NCBI GenBank assembly: GCA_013398295.1
Contig: VZSF01003260.1
Coordinates: 632,580-696,579, forward strand
Direction of reading: 5' to 3'
Length of the DNA stretch: 64,000 nt
Source of the DNA: Chionis minor
Lineage: Eukaryota; Chordata; Aves; Charadriiformes; Chionididae
In this document: positions 44,423-57,529 of the stretch, piece by piece
Layout: each line of letters starts with the position of its first letter
Position numbering within the stretch: position 1 is the stretch's first letter
The notes under the pieces: generated by a model
Database searches by the model: none
Told to the model about the DNA's origin: nothing
Seen by the model: the letters and a program-made list of their open reading frames with translations, nothing else
Position numbers and translations under genes: made by a program

Positions 44423-44581
44423 AATGGTCCAGAGGTTTGACTCTTAGCTTGCAGCTTGGGTCCCACTGTAGCCAAATTTTCCTCTGTAGTTTTAAGCAAG
44501 TCATTGACCTTCCTTGATCTCACTTCCCAACTGTAAAACTTAGTGCCCACAATGCAAAGGTACAGTAAGGATAAGTAGTTA
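44423..44581 (+). mobile_element. CORE-SINE / MIR-like SINE relic with tRNA-like head
   Basis: The 5' part, AATGGTCCAGAGGTTTGACT followed by TTGCAGCTTGGGTCCCACTG, resembles the tRNA-derived head of CORE-SINEs (GGTCTAGTGGTTAGAGC..., then ...GGGTTC...). The centre, TTTTAAGCAAGTCATTGACC followed by TTGATCTCACTTCCCAACTG and TAAAAC, matches the core segment GGGCAAGTCACTTAACCTC...TGTAAAATG. The end, AGTAAGGATAAGTAGTT, fits the AT-rich tail. The copy is heavily diverged and is not expected to be active. Confidence 0.7.
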
Positions 44582-44606
44582 ACCACTGTAGCAAAATCTA
44601 GTTCAG

Positions 44607-44692
44607 TTTAATGAAGGATTTTGATCAGTTAGTGTTTTGCCTTTCCCTATAACTGAGAGAAAGAACAAATGTTTAATGAAGAATTTTGATCA
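44607..44692 (+). repeat. Direct repeat of a 21-nt unit
   Basis: TTTAATGAAGGATTTTGATC at 44607 recurs from 44672 with a single change (GAATTTTG for GGATTTTG). The copies start 65 nt apart. The spacer is not repeated. Confidence 0.8.
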
Positions 44693-47600
44693 TTCAAAAT
44701 TTGCTTGTTCTCTTGATCAGAGGGAAAGTTGAAATGCTGACACTTTCTGCAAAGGGAAATGCTTTTTGAATCTCAGCTTTGGAAACAATCCACAGATCAG
44801 ACTGTTTCAAACCTCCAAAACTCAGACAGCTCTTGGGGTTGCAAGCTCTGAGGCACTTGGCTTGGCTGGCTGCTCCAGGATCATGGAGCCAGTAAGCTCT
44901 GGGGATGCTGGCTCTGATGTAATTAAAATGACTTTTTTGAACTCAGGCTCCCAGTAGCCTGTCAAGTAAGTTGTTGAGAAGATGGGCAAAGTGGCAGGAG
45001 TTCTAACAGGCTTAGATTTTTAGAAATGCCTGGTAAACTAGATCCTATTGGATTATTATTTTTTTCAGGGCAATATTTTGATAATTACATCATTTTTAGG
45101 GAACACCCAGGTTTAAGTGAATAGAAAAACTCCAACAAAACAAAATTAATTAGTGTTTTGCTCTATATGTTTGTTCACAAAGTAATGGCATATTATGGTT
45201 GTGTGACTATATATGCGTTAAGTAGAAAAGATTGTTCCCTAGAACTGCCTTTTCTCTGGAAATCCTAGGAAGTTACATTCCAGTGATTCTCAGCCAGCAG
45301 CATCCATATATCGTGTTTCTCTGTAGAGCTTATTGTGAGGATGCTCCAAGCTTAAGTCCAGAAGATGCTTCTAAAAGATCTACTGTGCTATGCAAAGCCC
45401 AGCCCTACCACTTATTATTCCATGGATAAATTTGAGGCTTTAAAATGCAGGATTTGTCATCTTTTTTTACTATTACTGCCCAATTAAATCCCTTATCTGA
45501 ATTGATTTAAAACCAGTGTCATTACCAAATACTTCGGAACCCATATTGTCAGAAAATAAGCTGCTTTTTGGTTGGTTTTTTAAATTTTGGTAACTATTTG
45601 GAAAGCATTCCTTGTAGCTAGAGTAAAGAAGGATGATTAAAACTTCCCCACTGTACTTCACACAGTTTCAGCTATGGTGGGATTCCCTGTTGCGCCTTCC
45701 TTTCATTCAAGGTATATTCACTATGCTTCATGCTCTTTGCTGTTCAGCAGTTACTCAGAGCCAAAGAGCCCGGGAGAAGTCTGCTGTATTCAGCATCTGG
45801 GCTGTACTCATTTCCCATTCCATAGGAGAAGACTCTGCATAAAACAGAAACTACTTTCAACTGCTCCTTGCCAGAAGTTCTGACTGATATATTTCCTCAA
45901 ATTGTTATCTTTTGAGTAGGTAAGTGAGCATGTGGGAATTAGACTGAATGAGAGGTGGGATGGGCTAGATGCATTAAGCTGATGCAGGTACTTCTCTCCG
46001 TGCTTTGTGGCAGGAGATTTCTAAGGATGGTGTGTGGAACAGCTGGATCATGGTCATATGGAAAATATCTCTTTCCTGCACCTTTATCACACCACTACTG
46101 AGCGGAGATCCTCAAGCTGGTTGTGGGATCCAAAGGTTGCATTATTCTTGTAGATTTAGATTTTTATCTTCTATAAACCCGTATGTTTTCACAATAATAT
46201 TCCAGAAAATCACTCTGAAGTCCAATAATTACTTTATGCAGTTCAAGGCAGCCAAATGAGGTGATGTAAATAATTAGCATTGCTTTTTTGTAAAACAGTA
46301 GCTGGGATTCCCAGGGTAAAATAGATTGATTAAATTATTAGCATATGAATGTTCTTCCACTAACATTGTAGGTTGTTGGGTTTTCGTAAGAGCAGGGTCA
46401 CAAGCTCAATGTTATTTTGAACAGCCATTGGAGCAGAAAGCAGTTATTAGTTTGAAATATTGGAAAAAATATGACACCCTATGCAGAAGACTCTATATGA
46501 TTGATGACAATTTTGCATTTAAAAACCATTGTGTGAATTTGAATGGCATTAAATATTATTTAGCTGTTGAATAGCAGGAGAGGTGGTTTATATAACTGCT
46601 CTGAATAGTAAATTCACAAGATGCTCTGAAAACTTCATAATGGGATGCAGCTTTGCAAAACATTAAATGCTGTACAGTTACAATGAAAATAGTAAAACCC
46701 TATGTTCCCAACTTTTTTTTAGAGAGAATAATTAGTTTTCCTTGGGAAATCAGTATAAGCATGAAAGGGGAATTTTATCATGGGATTTTTTCCACACTGT
46801 GAAGATCACTATTGCACAGTCTTTAATCACTTGCCTGCAGAAAGTATTTGTATTTAGGCAAACCCTTAACTGACTCTTCAGGCAGGGCTTGCCCTGTCTG
46901 GCTTTGCATGTGTCTGTAAAGCCAAATGAAGGTGTGATTACAGCCCAGGTAAATCACTATTATATGACTGCAATGCTTTGATGATCTGGCTCAAGGGTGT
47001 ATGTAAGTTTGCCAAGCTCTGGTCCTACCCATCTTTTGCCCAAGTGCTTTGGGCTTGGCTGTGCCAAGTCACAGCCAGCCACAGTGTTTGGACCTGGTAG
47101 CCCGGTCATGCCTGGCAACATACTTGAACTTCTAGCCTCCCCCATGATATTAAAATTTTTCTCTGGGTGAGTCTAAGTCCATGTTGCTGGCATGCCACTT
47201 AGCCAGTAACTTCTATTTTGAAACAAATCTTGCCCAACAGTGATGATGTTTGTTGGAGAAGTTATGTTTGTGCGATGGCTTGGCTTAGAAGATGGTAATG
47301 GCTCTGAGGAAGCCAGAGTGATTGCAGATGGCTGGGCTGTTACCTGCGCCAAAAGAACTATGTAAACAGGTCTTATAAAAAGCTAGCTTTGTTTTCCAAG
47401 CATTGATTCTTTTCTGTCACTACCTAGCCTGTTATTTCTCAAAAACATGTATCACTGGGAAGAAGAGCTGGCTATGATTCTATACACTCATTTTATTGCA
47501 TAAAGATGTGTAATATTCATATGTGTTTAACTGCGTATTCGATACTTATAGTCTCAAAATCAGTTTTCTTGTATCATCTGAGAATGTTTAATCCACACTA

Positions 47601-49640
47601 CCTTTCACTGAAAAAAGATGCCTCAGAAGTTTACTTGCACAGTTAAAGAGAAATTTTTTATGATTCTTTAAAAGCTGGATGTTATAGTCTTTGGCAGATG
47701 CTGCTCTAAAACTCTGAAGTTATAACAGTGAGACAGTCAGCCTTGAGAACATCTTGATGAATTAAACATGCTGCAGCTGCAGAGTTTGCTTCAGATGTCT
47801 GCAGTAATGACTGGATTAAATCTAAAGTAAACATAAAGATCCGAAGTTTATAATATTGATTTCCAATGTGATCAGTTGTTCACACAATCATTACTGCAAT
47901 TAAACACTGAGTCATTGTAAACAGATGCACATACTTCCATTTACATTCCAATTCTTCTCTCTCTCGGGAAAGTGGAAATTTCATGTGTGATTTGAGGGAT
48001 TTGTTCTTTTTGCACCTGGTCATTTTTTTTAAAATTAAGAATTAAAGTAATCTACTTTTCTTATCTCTTGGTAAATTAAAAAATGATTATGCATTTTCTT
48101 CCAAATTGTGCTTTTCCCCAGTGTTCTCTTAGCCATTTAACTGTTTCATATATAGCATATGATAGTTCAATTTTATGAAGTCTGCATAGAATTCATGTAT
48201 ACGTGTATCTAAATTTAATCCCTTTGTAATAGCAAGCTGTACATCTAGCGCAAAGACGAATGTACCTAATTGTTGTTTCCTTTGCTCAGTGTGTTTTCTG
48301 AACAGTGTGTTTTCAGTGAAACCTGTATTGCTAATGAAAAGAGAGAGCTCTCAAAATGCATAAGTAGGTGCAGATCCAAAATATTTTGACTATACTTTTA
48401 AATTAATTTTAATTTCTAGGCCAGTACAGAGCCAACCATTTTCAAGTGTTTTAATTCAATTATTCAATCAGTATGCTTGGGTAAGTTATTGAATGTAGGG
48501 CAGCTGATGTAGTCTCAGATTTTCTGTTAGAAGAAAAAAGAAGTTGATCAAGAAAAAGCTAGGTAGGCTGGAAAAGGAAAGAGCCAAGAGCCAGAGAGGA
48601 AAATAGGGTATGGAGTGGGAGTGAGAATGGGAAGTCTGTGGTGGATATACAGATTTGATAAGGAAGTGCAGAGTGGCTGGACAAAGCAATGAGGAATGGA
48701 ATGGGTGTATTTGATCAGCAGCTGCATTGCGGAAAAGAATCTGGGTTGGTTGAAGAGACTGAGCTGAAAAGGGGCACAAAAAAAAAAGAATGACTGGGGA
48801 GAGATATGAGCAGAAGTTTGATGGACTACAAAATAAATTAATCAGGCTAATGCTTTGATCTGGCAACAAGAAATGGGTAAACTTTCAATTGCCCCAGTTG
48901 AGTAAACTGTATCTTGCTTTGCTCTGGGTATGGCATGAGTGAAGCCTTGAAGTTACATTAGAAATCTGAGGTGAGAGATCAAGGCTACAATTTAGGGCAG
49001 GGAAGAAGGGAAGAAAGGGAACTAGAACAGATACAGATTGTAAAAGCTCAGCTTGCTAAGACTGATCGTTCCCACATTGGCCTGCAACCCAAGATCGTTG
49101 TCAGGGCTGTCAGCAAATATTTGGTACCACTGTGGCGCAGTATATTTCCTGCTTACTGAAAGAAGCCTGAGTACGTTACAGGAATTGATAAAAGCAGTAT
49201 TTCTTTGAAGAAAAAGAAGTCTCTGTGCATATATATAGGAAAACTGAATTAAGGCTAAAATACAATCAACCACATTCTGGGATTTCTTAAATTGCAAGTC
49301 TTTGATTTTTGCAGTCTCGAGAATCTTCTTTAGAAGTGGTTTGTTTATAATAATCCCATATGAGTTGCACTCAACTGTGTTTCATAGAATGCAGGATCCT
49401 GTGTTTTTCTTGTTTCATTCATTCATATGAAACTTTATAATGAAAAATACAGTAAGCCAACTTAACAGTATTTGACAAGCTAAAGCTACTGTAAGTAACA
49501 GAGACTTAAAGCAAAACAGAAGTACAACTAAAGTGGAAAAGGAAGTAATCCTTGTTAATCTTTTTAGTGGTTTTGTGACAGGACAGAGAACTACAGTGGG
49601 CACTAAATTTTTGTTCTGTTTTTGTTTACAACAATGTGCT

Positions 49641-49658
49641 ATTTTAACATGTTAAAAT
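49641..49658. repeat. Perfect 18-bp palindrome
   Basis: ATTTTAACATGTTAAAAT equals its own reverse complement. It stands alone in AT-rich intron with no visible partner site. Confidence 0.8.
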
Positions 49659-51514
49659 TTTTGCCTGGGATATCAGACAGGAAGTTCCAAGTTTCCCTCC
49701 ACTTTGTGTGCCCAAAACTGAAAAGATATCTTGTCTGGATAGTAATGTATTATGCTCTTTATTTATTGTGGAATGTTTTTAATTATTAAAGTTGTAATTG
49801 GAGATCGGATGCATAACTATGTAGTATTTTGCAACAAAGTAACACACATATGTCATTTTAAACAGAGAATAGTTCCATTTTATGCATAGTATGGTCTTGT
49901 TCACAAACTAAATTTTATCAGATAAAAAAAATGTTCATTTAGTTAATTCAATAGATTAATATTAATGTTTTTTAAGACTTTATATTTCAAAGTGCCAGGT
50001 CTTCAGCACTGGTCTTTTTCTTTCTCCTTCATCAAACCTGCTTGGAATAAGTGCTTTGCAGGCAGAAAGCCTGAAGACATTTTGTTACTCCACGTTATGA
50101 AATAGTTAATAGGGTAACTGCCTAGAATATCCTAACATTAGCCTGATTATTCTATTTCACTCAGTGAATCTACTTTTTATTGTTCAGAAACTTAATATGA
50201 ATAAACCTATAACTAGAGTTAGAGAATAGTTGTAAGAGAAATATTCAAGTATGGTGTTTCTGATTAAAAGTACAGGACATATCTAGTGGTAAAATGAAAT
50301 GAGAATTTATGATTCTGGCTCCTATTACTTTCAAAAATTATTCATGCCCAGAATTATTAGAATAAATTCCACTGCACTATTTTGCATTAATACCATTACA
50401 CATGATTTTGCCTGAGGGTATTGAGTCAATGAATAATGCTTGTAATACTGCTTTTTCAATCATGGTTTGTTATAATGTCATTTCAAAGAGTAATTTTTTT
50501 TCTCTCTGATTTATTTGTCATCTTATTTGTAGCTGGATTAGGAACAGATTAGTTTTTATTTTAAAGCAGGCAGGGTGATGTGAATGTTACTACAAAAAAT
50601 ACCAGTTAAACATGAAAATTACATTTGGAGATAATATAATGTCAGAGGCACTTCAGGTTATTTGCTGCTGAAAACGGTTACGACACCATCAAAGGAAAAA
50701 TGCACAGTATCTACACAGTGCTGTGGAATATTATTATTGAACTTGATGAAATACTTCACATTTGAGCACAATTAGTACTCCAGCATGTATGTTCTATAAT
50801 TATCATGAAATTGTTTGTACTGTTGATAGTCTCATTTATAAACATAGCATAAATATTAGGCAAAATGTCTAATTACAAGCAAAGCAAAAATCACCAACAC
50901 CCAGTCTTAAAACAAAACCTCTCCAAAAAAAAAATCCCAAAACCAAGCATGAAAAAATTGGGAAAAACAAGGAAGGAAAAACATCTGAAAGTTGTTAGTT
51001 GTATTATTTACGAAAGTACTAGAAGATAGATGCTTAGATATTACAGCAATCCACAAAATGTAAAAAATGTGTGTTGACCATAATGAAGATAAATACTACT
51101 CGGTGTCAAATATACTAATGGGTACTTACTATACGGTTCCTTACGGCTTCATTCTGTCATGTCTTTTCATCAAGCACTATCTCATTCTGAGAATGTTGTC
51201 TCACTGGCTAGTGGTGGAGCAAGATGCTGTCCCTCTCAGGCTGGCTCACAGTGGGAATATCAGCACCATTGAGAGGTTTCATTTTTCTATGGTACTTTCT
51301 GGCAGGGTTCAGGTTACACATGATAATCATGGAATACACTTACTTGAAATCTCTTTTTTAATGACAGGATTGTATGCATTTTTATCTGGAAATTCCTTTA
51401 CTTAGACTTCCCTTCCCCCTTCTCCCTTCCTCTATTCCTAGCCCTCACTCTCCATAAAATCACTTAGCTTGCTGTGAAAGTTACTGATTACAGTGATTCT
51501 TGTTAGCACTTTGT

Positions 51515-51981
51515 CTACCCTAATGAGTTAGCTAATGATTTCAGAGAAGTAGCCACCGTTTTATGGATTGATGTTAACATTGTTTTGCCATGCTTCAATG
51601 TAGATTGAAGGCACCGAGCCTCATATCGCTCATTGTACTGCAGGAATGTATGGATCCTCTGTGACACTTTCTCCACGGTTGCTTTACACAGTTCTGGGTC
51701 TGTAACCGGTGTAAAATTGCAAAGCTATTTGCCACACTGAAGCTCTACAGCATTCATTCTTGTGAAGTTAACAGTAGCATGGAGAAGGACGAGAAAATAG
51801 CTGGCCTCCTGATCAGTATTTGCAAAGCATGCCTTCATTTTGCTCATTACAAGTCCATAAAGAGGGAGTGGAGTGGGTCGCAATGCTGAAGTTAGGCTGC
51901 CTGGCAGAACATGACAGACCTGAATGGCAGGTGGAAATCCTGGTGCACCCGTTTATCAATGGCCATAAATACATAGATTGA
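51515..51981. other. Block with open frames on both strands, possible decayed coding relic
   Basis: On the - strand, 51847 to 51515 reads 109 sense codons interrupted by one TAG at 51727-51725 and ended by TAG. On the + strand, 51778 to 51981 is open for 67 codons with no early ATG, containing AEHDRPEWQVEILVHP. A further - strand frame runs 52070 to 51813. The block is less AT-rich than its surroundings. I do not recognise the protein. It could be an ancient transposon, a processed pseudogene or chance, and no function is claimed. Confidence 0.35.
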
Positions 51982-52120
51982 CGAGGCACACATCCAGCTG
52001 TTGAAAGAAAATAGAATCGTAGTCCCTGTGGGTAAACACTGATATCGCCAAATTCTGCTACTGATGTCAATAATTTTTATGTGTTGATGGCAGCACTGGG
52101 CTCCTGATAGTTATTTTAGT

Positions 52121-52136
52121 AAAAATATATATATAC
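52121..52136. repeat. Short (TA)n tract
   Basis: AAAAATATATATATATAC forms a small dinucleotide microsatellite. Confidence 0.7.
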
Positions 52137-55100
52137 TACCACCTGTATTCCTTTTTGTTATATAGCATATAAAATAAAATCACAGCCCGCTGTCTTGGTT
52201 AGGGTGATGCTCAATGACTCAAATTCTACATGGTAAGGGTAGAAAATAGCATGGAGTTAGATATGCAGGGAAGATTTTAAAGAAATGTTCTTGGGAGAGG
52301 GCAGCTTTCACTCATATCTCTTGTATTATTATAAATCTTACTAATCAAGTAGTGGTGCTTAACTTTAGGTTAGTTAATTCAAATACAGACACAAGCCCGT
52401 GGTAATAACCTCAGCAGAATGCTTCTTTTCTTTGAAATTTGTTCCTTTCTGCTGCTATGGAGAGTTATCATGCATTGTCTCATAGGCTTCTTCAAACCTT
52501 GCGGTTTACACCCTTCAGAGCTATTAGCTGGCCCAGTTAATGCATAAGCTCTGTCTGCAAGAAACCACTCCAGAAAGTGATTGCTTTTGATAATGGGGAA
52601 GGTCAAAATATCTTTTTGCGAGTAAATAAGGTTAGAACGGGAAGTGACTGAAATGCTTAAAGTTTGCAACATCCTTCCTCACCCTCCCTTGCAGCTGCTA
52701 GTTTTGTGGAATCACTTCGCAGACACCTTCCTCTCAGAAACCCACTTTCTCAGAAATCCATTAAGGTAAAACAAAACCAGGTTATAGTTCTTTATTCAAT
52801 CTGCTGTAGGGCTTTATTAAGACCCAGAGAAGTTTAGCTAGACTATTGCTTTTCCCCCACCTTCTCTTTCCATTACTTTCTGTTCTAGAAATAGGATAAT
52901 TATTTCTATTTCATTCTTGCTTTTTGGCTGTCTGGTGGTTGGAGTAAACTTGTTTGGAATACAAGGTTCCATGTCATTTTATTACAGATTTTAGTCTGAG
53001 TTGACATCTACCTGAAAAAAAGTCAGAAATGTCTGAACTAAAATTCTACTGAATATTTCTTTTCACTATTTTCTTCAGTTTTACCTCCCTGACCTGTTTG
53101 TGTCGCACACATGCTCTGCATGAAAGTGCTGAGCTGCAGAGGCTCATCAGCATGTTCAGTATTGTAAGAAGAGGCACCATTAGGATGTCATGTCAAGTCA
53201 ATCATTCAGTAACACTCTCCTCCATCGTGTTATTTTTTTTCTTTTGCTAGTCTGTTACTGATTTTCTCCCTTTTGTCCTTCTCTTCTCTTTTATTTTTAA
53301 CCTATTTTTAGAAAATGTTTCTAGCTTCTCCATACTTCTGATTCCAGGATAAACCTAATTGAGGTTGATGGGGATCAAGAATATAATCAACTCAAAGTGT
53401 TTATTTTGGAAGTTGCAATAACTTAATTTTCAATAAATAAAATGTCCAACTGGTTGTGCCATGGAGTGAGTTTGGATAATTTTTCATCAATCAGTCTGTA
53501 TAATCTGATTACCTGTCTTCCGAGTGACCTTTCTGAGAGAAGATGTAAGCGCGTAGCTGAAACAGAGCATATGTTCTCCCTGTCTGTCTTGTCTTCTCTC
53601 AGGCTTTCCTGACTCAGTTTCTTTGACAGGGGTCCTTGTACTTGTCACATCCAAGAATTCCTAGACATCTGTGTTCAGTGGTTGGCCTCAGAACTTGACT
53701 TTTGTTTGAAAAATATGCTTTCCTTGCCAGACGTTGACTTTTCTGTAACCTCAGTGTTTTCAGGTTTTCTTTTGGTTGCGAGCTAACGGAGATAATCAGG
53801 CTAGTGAGGCAGAGCAGGCTTCCCAGGTGAAAAGCAGCAGTGAACTTGCATGATTTTGTAAGGCTTGTTTGCTAAGGTTCACCAGAAATCCATGCAGCTC
53901 ACTGTAGCCAAATGAAAGAAGCCTGTAGCATTGGACTGTGTTTAATTTTGCACTGAGAACTTACTTTTCTCATCTTACTGAATTTGTGTACTGTCAGTCG
54001 TAGGAACTAACATTTAACTCTTGAAAATAGGAAGCAAATGGAATTATACTGATATAAACTATTCAGTGTGTGCCTAAGGACTTTTAACTTCTAGTTGAAA
54101 AATCCATGCAGCAGAATTGAATTATTGAATCATATGAATATCTTCATACAAAAATTAAGCCAGAAGGATGCATACTTTCCTAATGTAATAATTTTTTTTG
54201 GTGAAACTTTAACAGTTAAGGTAACATATTGTTTGCCTTCTGACCTCTTTGTTTGTTCTTTTTTCCTTACCTCTGAGGCAGATCTCATTTCTGTTTTTAA
54301 AGAATTCTATAGTGCAAGCCCCAAAACACTTTTTCTTGCAATTCTGATTATACAATAAATGAAAATGTGACTAGATTAAGCTTTCAAATGGCTGTTTATT
54401 TCTTTTCTCCTAAGTCTTTTGTGGGTTAGAATTAGCTGCTTGAGGCTGTTGTGACATATTACATTTAATAATCATACATCAAGAAACTGTTTTATGTACT
54501 ACAGCTAGTTTTCAAAAAAATTTCACCAATGGTTGATTTAGCGTTGATAGAAATTCTCCCATAAAAGTGATGGCTGTTTGCACCTATTACAACTTGTTTG
54601 CTTTATTTCTAATTATTTTTATTTCTAACATTTTCACAGGTGATATACCCATTTATTGTCAGAATCTTGCACTGGCCTCAGTAAATTATAAGCATCAAGT
54701 ACAGAAGAGAGCTGCAGTCAATCTAAGAATTTGAGAAAATGTTACAACAAAAATACTTATCTATTATTTTGTGGACACATAATTGTGCAGGCACTTCTGA
54801 TGCAACAATCAGACTCCCTCATTAGCTGAATACTTTCGGCACAGTATGCAGGAGTTTAGGTCAATGTAATCTGAAGGTCACAAAATAATGCAATATATAC
54901 CTACACTGTAAGTTCTACATTATAAAAGGCTTATTTATTAAAAGTAGCATCTTCCTAAAAGTTCCTGCAGTACTGGTGTTACTTCTGCCCAGTGCTGCTG
55001 CATCAACACTTGTTCCAGACAAAATGGCACAGTGTCAGAGAACAGATAGGGTAACGCTCCCGTCCCACTGCTAATCCCATGGAAACTATTTGCTATTTGA

Positions 55101-56149
55101 TGGGTTACTTACATTTCTGCCTTCAAATTCTTTCTGTAAGCTCATTTTATTCACTTAATTATCAGCTATTTATATATTTTACATGGTATAAATGTTATTT
55201 AAGCAAATGGAATCAGAGAAAAAGGGAGTGTGAGCAGTTTAATAGCTCTGCTCCTTTAATAAGCTGTCTTAGTGTATTCTGTAAGGTGCAGGTCTTCAGT
55301 GTTACGGTGCTCTGTTTCACTGAATGCAGTCGCCTTTCATATCTAGAGAAGTACTTTCACATCTTGGAAGCTATGGCAAGCCATGTAAGTAGCATCATCT
55401 CTGCATTAGTCCCAAGTATCAATTGACTTGGCATAAGTGGTGACATGTAAAGATGTCACTAAAGTGACAAATAAATATGTAAGATAAATCTAGGGTGCAT
55501 TACAGTATCTTTTACTATGGTTGATTAAGCAAGTTCTGTTGCCACCATCATTCATCTACAATTGACTTTACCCACAAAACTTATTTTTAGAATGGACTCT
55601 GTCTAAGCACAATGAACAGTTAAGTTCCAAGTTTGCAAATGACAGTCTGTCCTCTTCTTTTCTATTATTCATTTATCATTGTCATGATTACTGCCACTGT
55701 AATAATTCCAGACATGTAAAGTGATGGGAGTTTAGTCTGTTTGGTATTTATCGTTCAGTATACTGGAAATACTACAAAGCTAGATATAATCAGATTTCCC
55801 TTATATCTCCATTTTAATAATTTTAAAAAGGAAAGCAAAGATTAAGGTAAATAAATAGGTGTGAATAGATGTCACTTCTGAAACATCATATAAAAATTAG
55901 TGAGAGAAGACCAAAATTAAATGAGAAAATCCCTAACTGCCCTATGGAAGAGTTTGCCGTTTTAAAGAATGCAACATCATCAGGATACAAAAAAAAAAGT
56001 TAAAATAATTGTTGTATATGTTAAAGACATTCTGAGGTACTTGTCTAGAAGCAAAGTTGTATCAAACAGTTTTGTAATTTGTTAACTAGGTACTGTTGGA
56101 AATATTCTGTGTCATGTTGTGTGTTGTCCCTGTGTCATCTGTCTGTTGT

Positions 56150-56168
56150 CCCCCCTCCCGCCCCGCCC
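56150..56168 (-). repeat. Canonical G-quadruplex motif on - strand
   Basis: Four C runs (6, 3, 4 and 3 bases) are separated by single bases T, G and G. On the - strand this gives four G3+ runs with one-base loops, the arrangement expected to fold into a very stable parallel quadruplex. Confidence 0.85.
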
Positions 56169-57511
56169 AATTTATTTGATGAAACAGTGTGCCAGCAGGA
56201 GTCCAGACAGAACTTAATGATTATGGCCCTTCAGGGTCTTTTACAAAAGGAGGGAGTGAGCCTCCTACACAATGTCATAGTTTTCCAAAGGATAATGAAA
56301 TCCACTGGAGTATGACTGCATTCTTTCTGAATTACAGCTGTAGAGCAATTAAAGTCAGCACTATGAAAAGAGTAAGAAAAATGGCATATGGAAGGAAATT
56401 CTTTGGTCTTTGAAAGGGCATGATTTTGCTATGACTTATTCATGAATAAATGCTCAAATAATGTATGAAGTAGAGTTGGGCCAGTAATCAACTAGGAAAC
56501 TTCATAGTTAATTCCAGTTTCTCAGCTAATAGCAAGCATGATAAGGATTTACAGAATTAAATGTATCAAATTTCCACCACGTGTCTCATCTCCAGAACAC
56601 TGTGTCGCACACATACCTATACTGTTCATACAAACCTGGAGTACTTTGCTCTCCAGCAGATTCTGCTGGTTCAGTACCATTAAATCTCATTTCATCAATG
56701 ATACTGTCTACATGTCTTTTTTTTTGAGGCAGTTGTATTCAAACTAACTTCCTAAGTTCATCTTGAGATGGGGAAAAGAGTAATGAAATGCCATGGTGAC
56801 AGGATGAGAGTTATTTATAGTATTACTCAACTATAATAGATAACTTGATTTGGTATTTTGCAACACACTATTATTACCGAGCTATTTGGTAATGAACAGT
56901 AGGATATCAGCCTGCTTGGAATCTGATTAAATGTGTGCCTTTCAAGAAGGCTGACTTAATATTGATGGAGACAGCATGAGTAGACTTGGTTTCAGCAACT
57001 CTGCGTACACAAAGCTGGCAGAGCAGTTGCAGGCAGAGCAACAGCTTCAACGTTTCTTGAGTGAGCAACCTCAGCAAAGTAGTGTTTTGTTCAGTGCAGT
57101 GTCAGGAGGTTGCTGTCACTGCAGCACTTTTCCTTCCTGACCCAACAGTGGAAGGGAAGATGGATGGCCACAGGACAGGCAAGTGTGGGCTGGGTGTCTA
57201 AGCAGTATAATTTGATTTCAACAGCCTCAAGAATTTATCTAGGCTCACTGAAAGTACAGGTTGCTTAGTACATGAACCGTGCATATCCAATGGTCTAAAT
57301 TTTCATAGAATAGCAAGATCCTTTGTGTTACGGAAATCAAGAATTTGTGCACAGCAATTTCCTCTATTCACTAATAAAACCCCCTCATTTTTTTGGGATC
57401 TTTTCTCCTATGACTTTACTGGACAAATTGCTAACCATATTTTAAAGTTTCTTATCTTGATATGTAGGGTCAACCTACTTACATTGAACTATTCAAGAAG
57501 CAGGTCAAAGA

Positions 57512-57529
57512 GGTACTCCAGGTACTCCA
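57512..57529 (+). repeat. 9-nt perfect tandem duplication
   Basis: GGTACTCCA occurs twice in immediate succession at 57512-57520 and 57521-57529. Confidence 0.85.

Noticed and set aside
47040..47070. TTGGCTGTGCCAA as an NFI dimer site
   Set aside because: The half sites are spaced by 3 rather than the 5 bases required for canonical NFI binding.
48486..48869. 127-codon - strand frame rich in Ser, Phe, Leu and Pro
   Set aside because: It is the complement of a purine-rich + strand stretch, so the long frame follows from base composition. No known protein is recognised.
49381..49400. TTTCATAGAATGCAGG as another CR1 3' end
   Set aside because: Only about 11 bases fit and the following GGGACCTT-type block is missing.
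51067..51405. 112-codon + strand frame in intron 10
   Set aside because: Hydrophobic AT-driven composition, no recognised domain and no convincing splice context.
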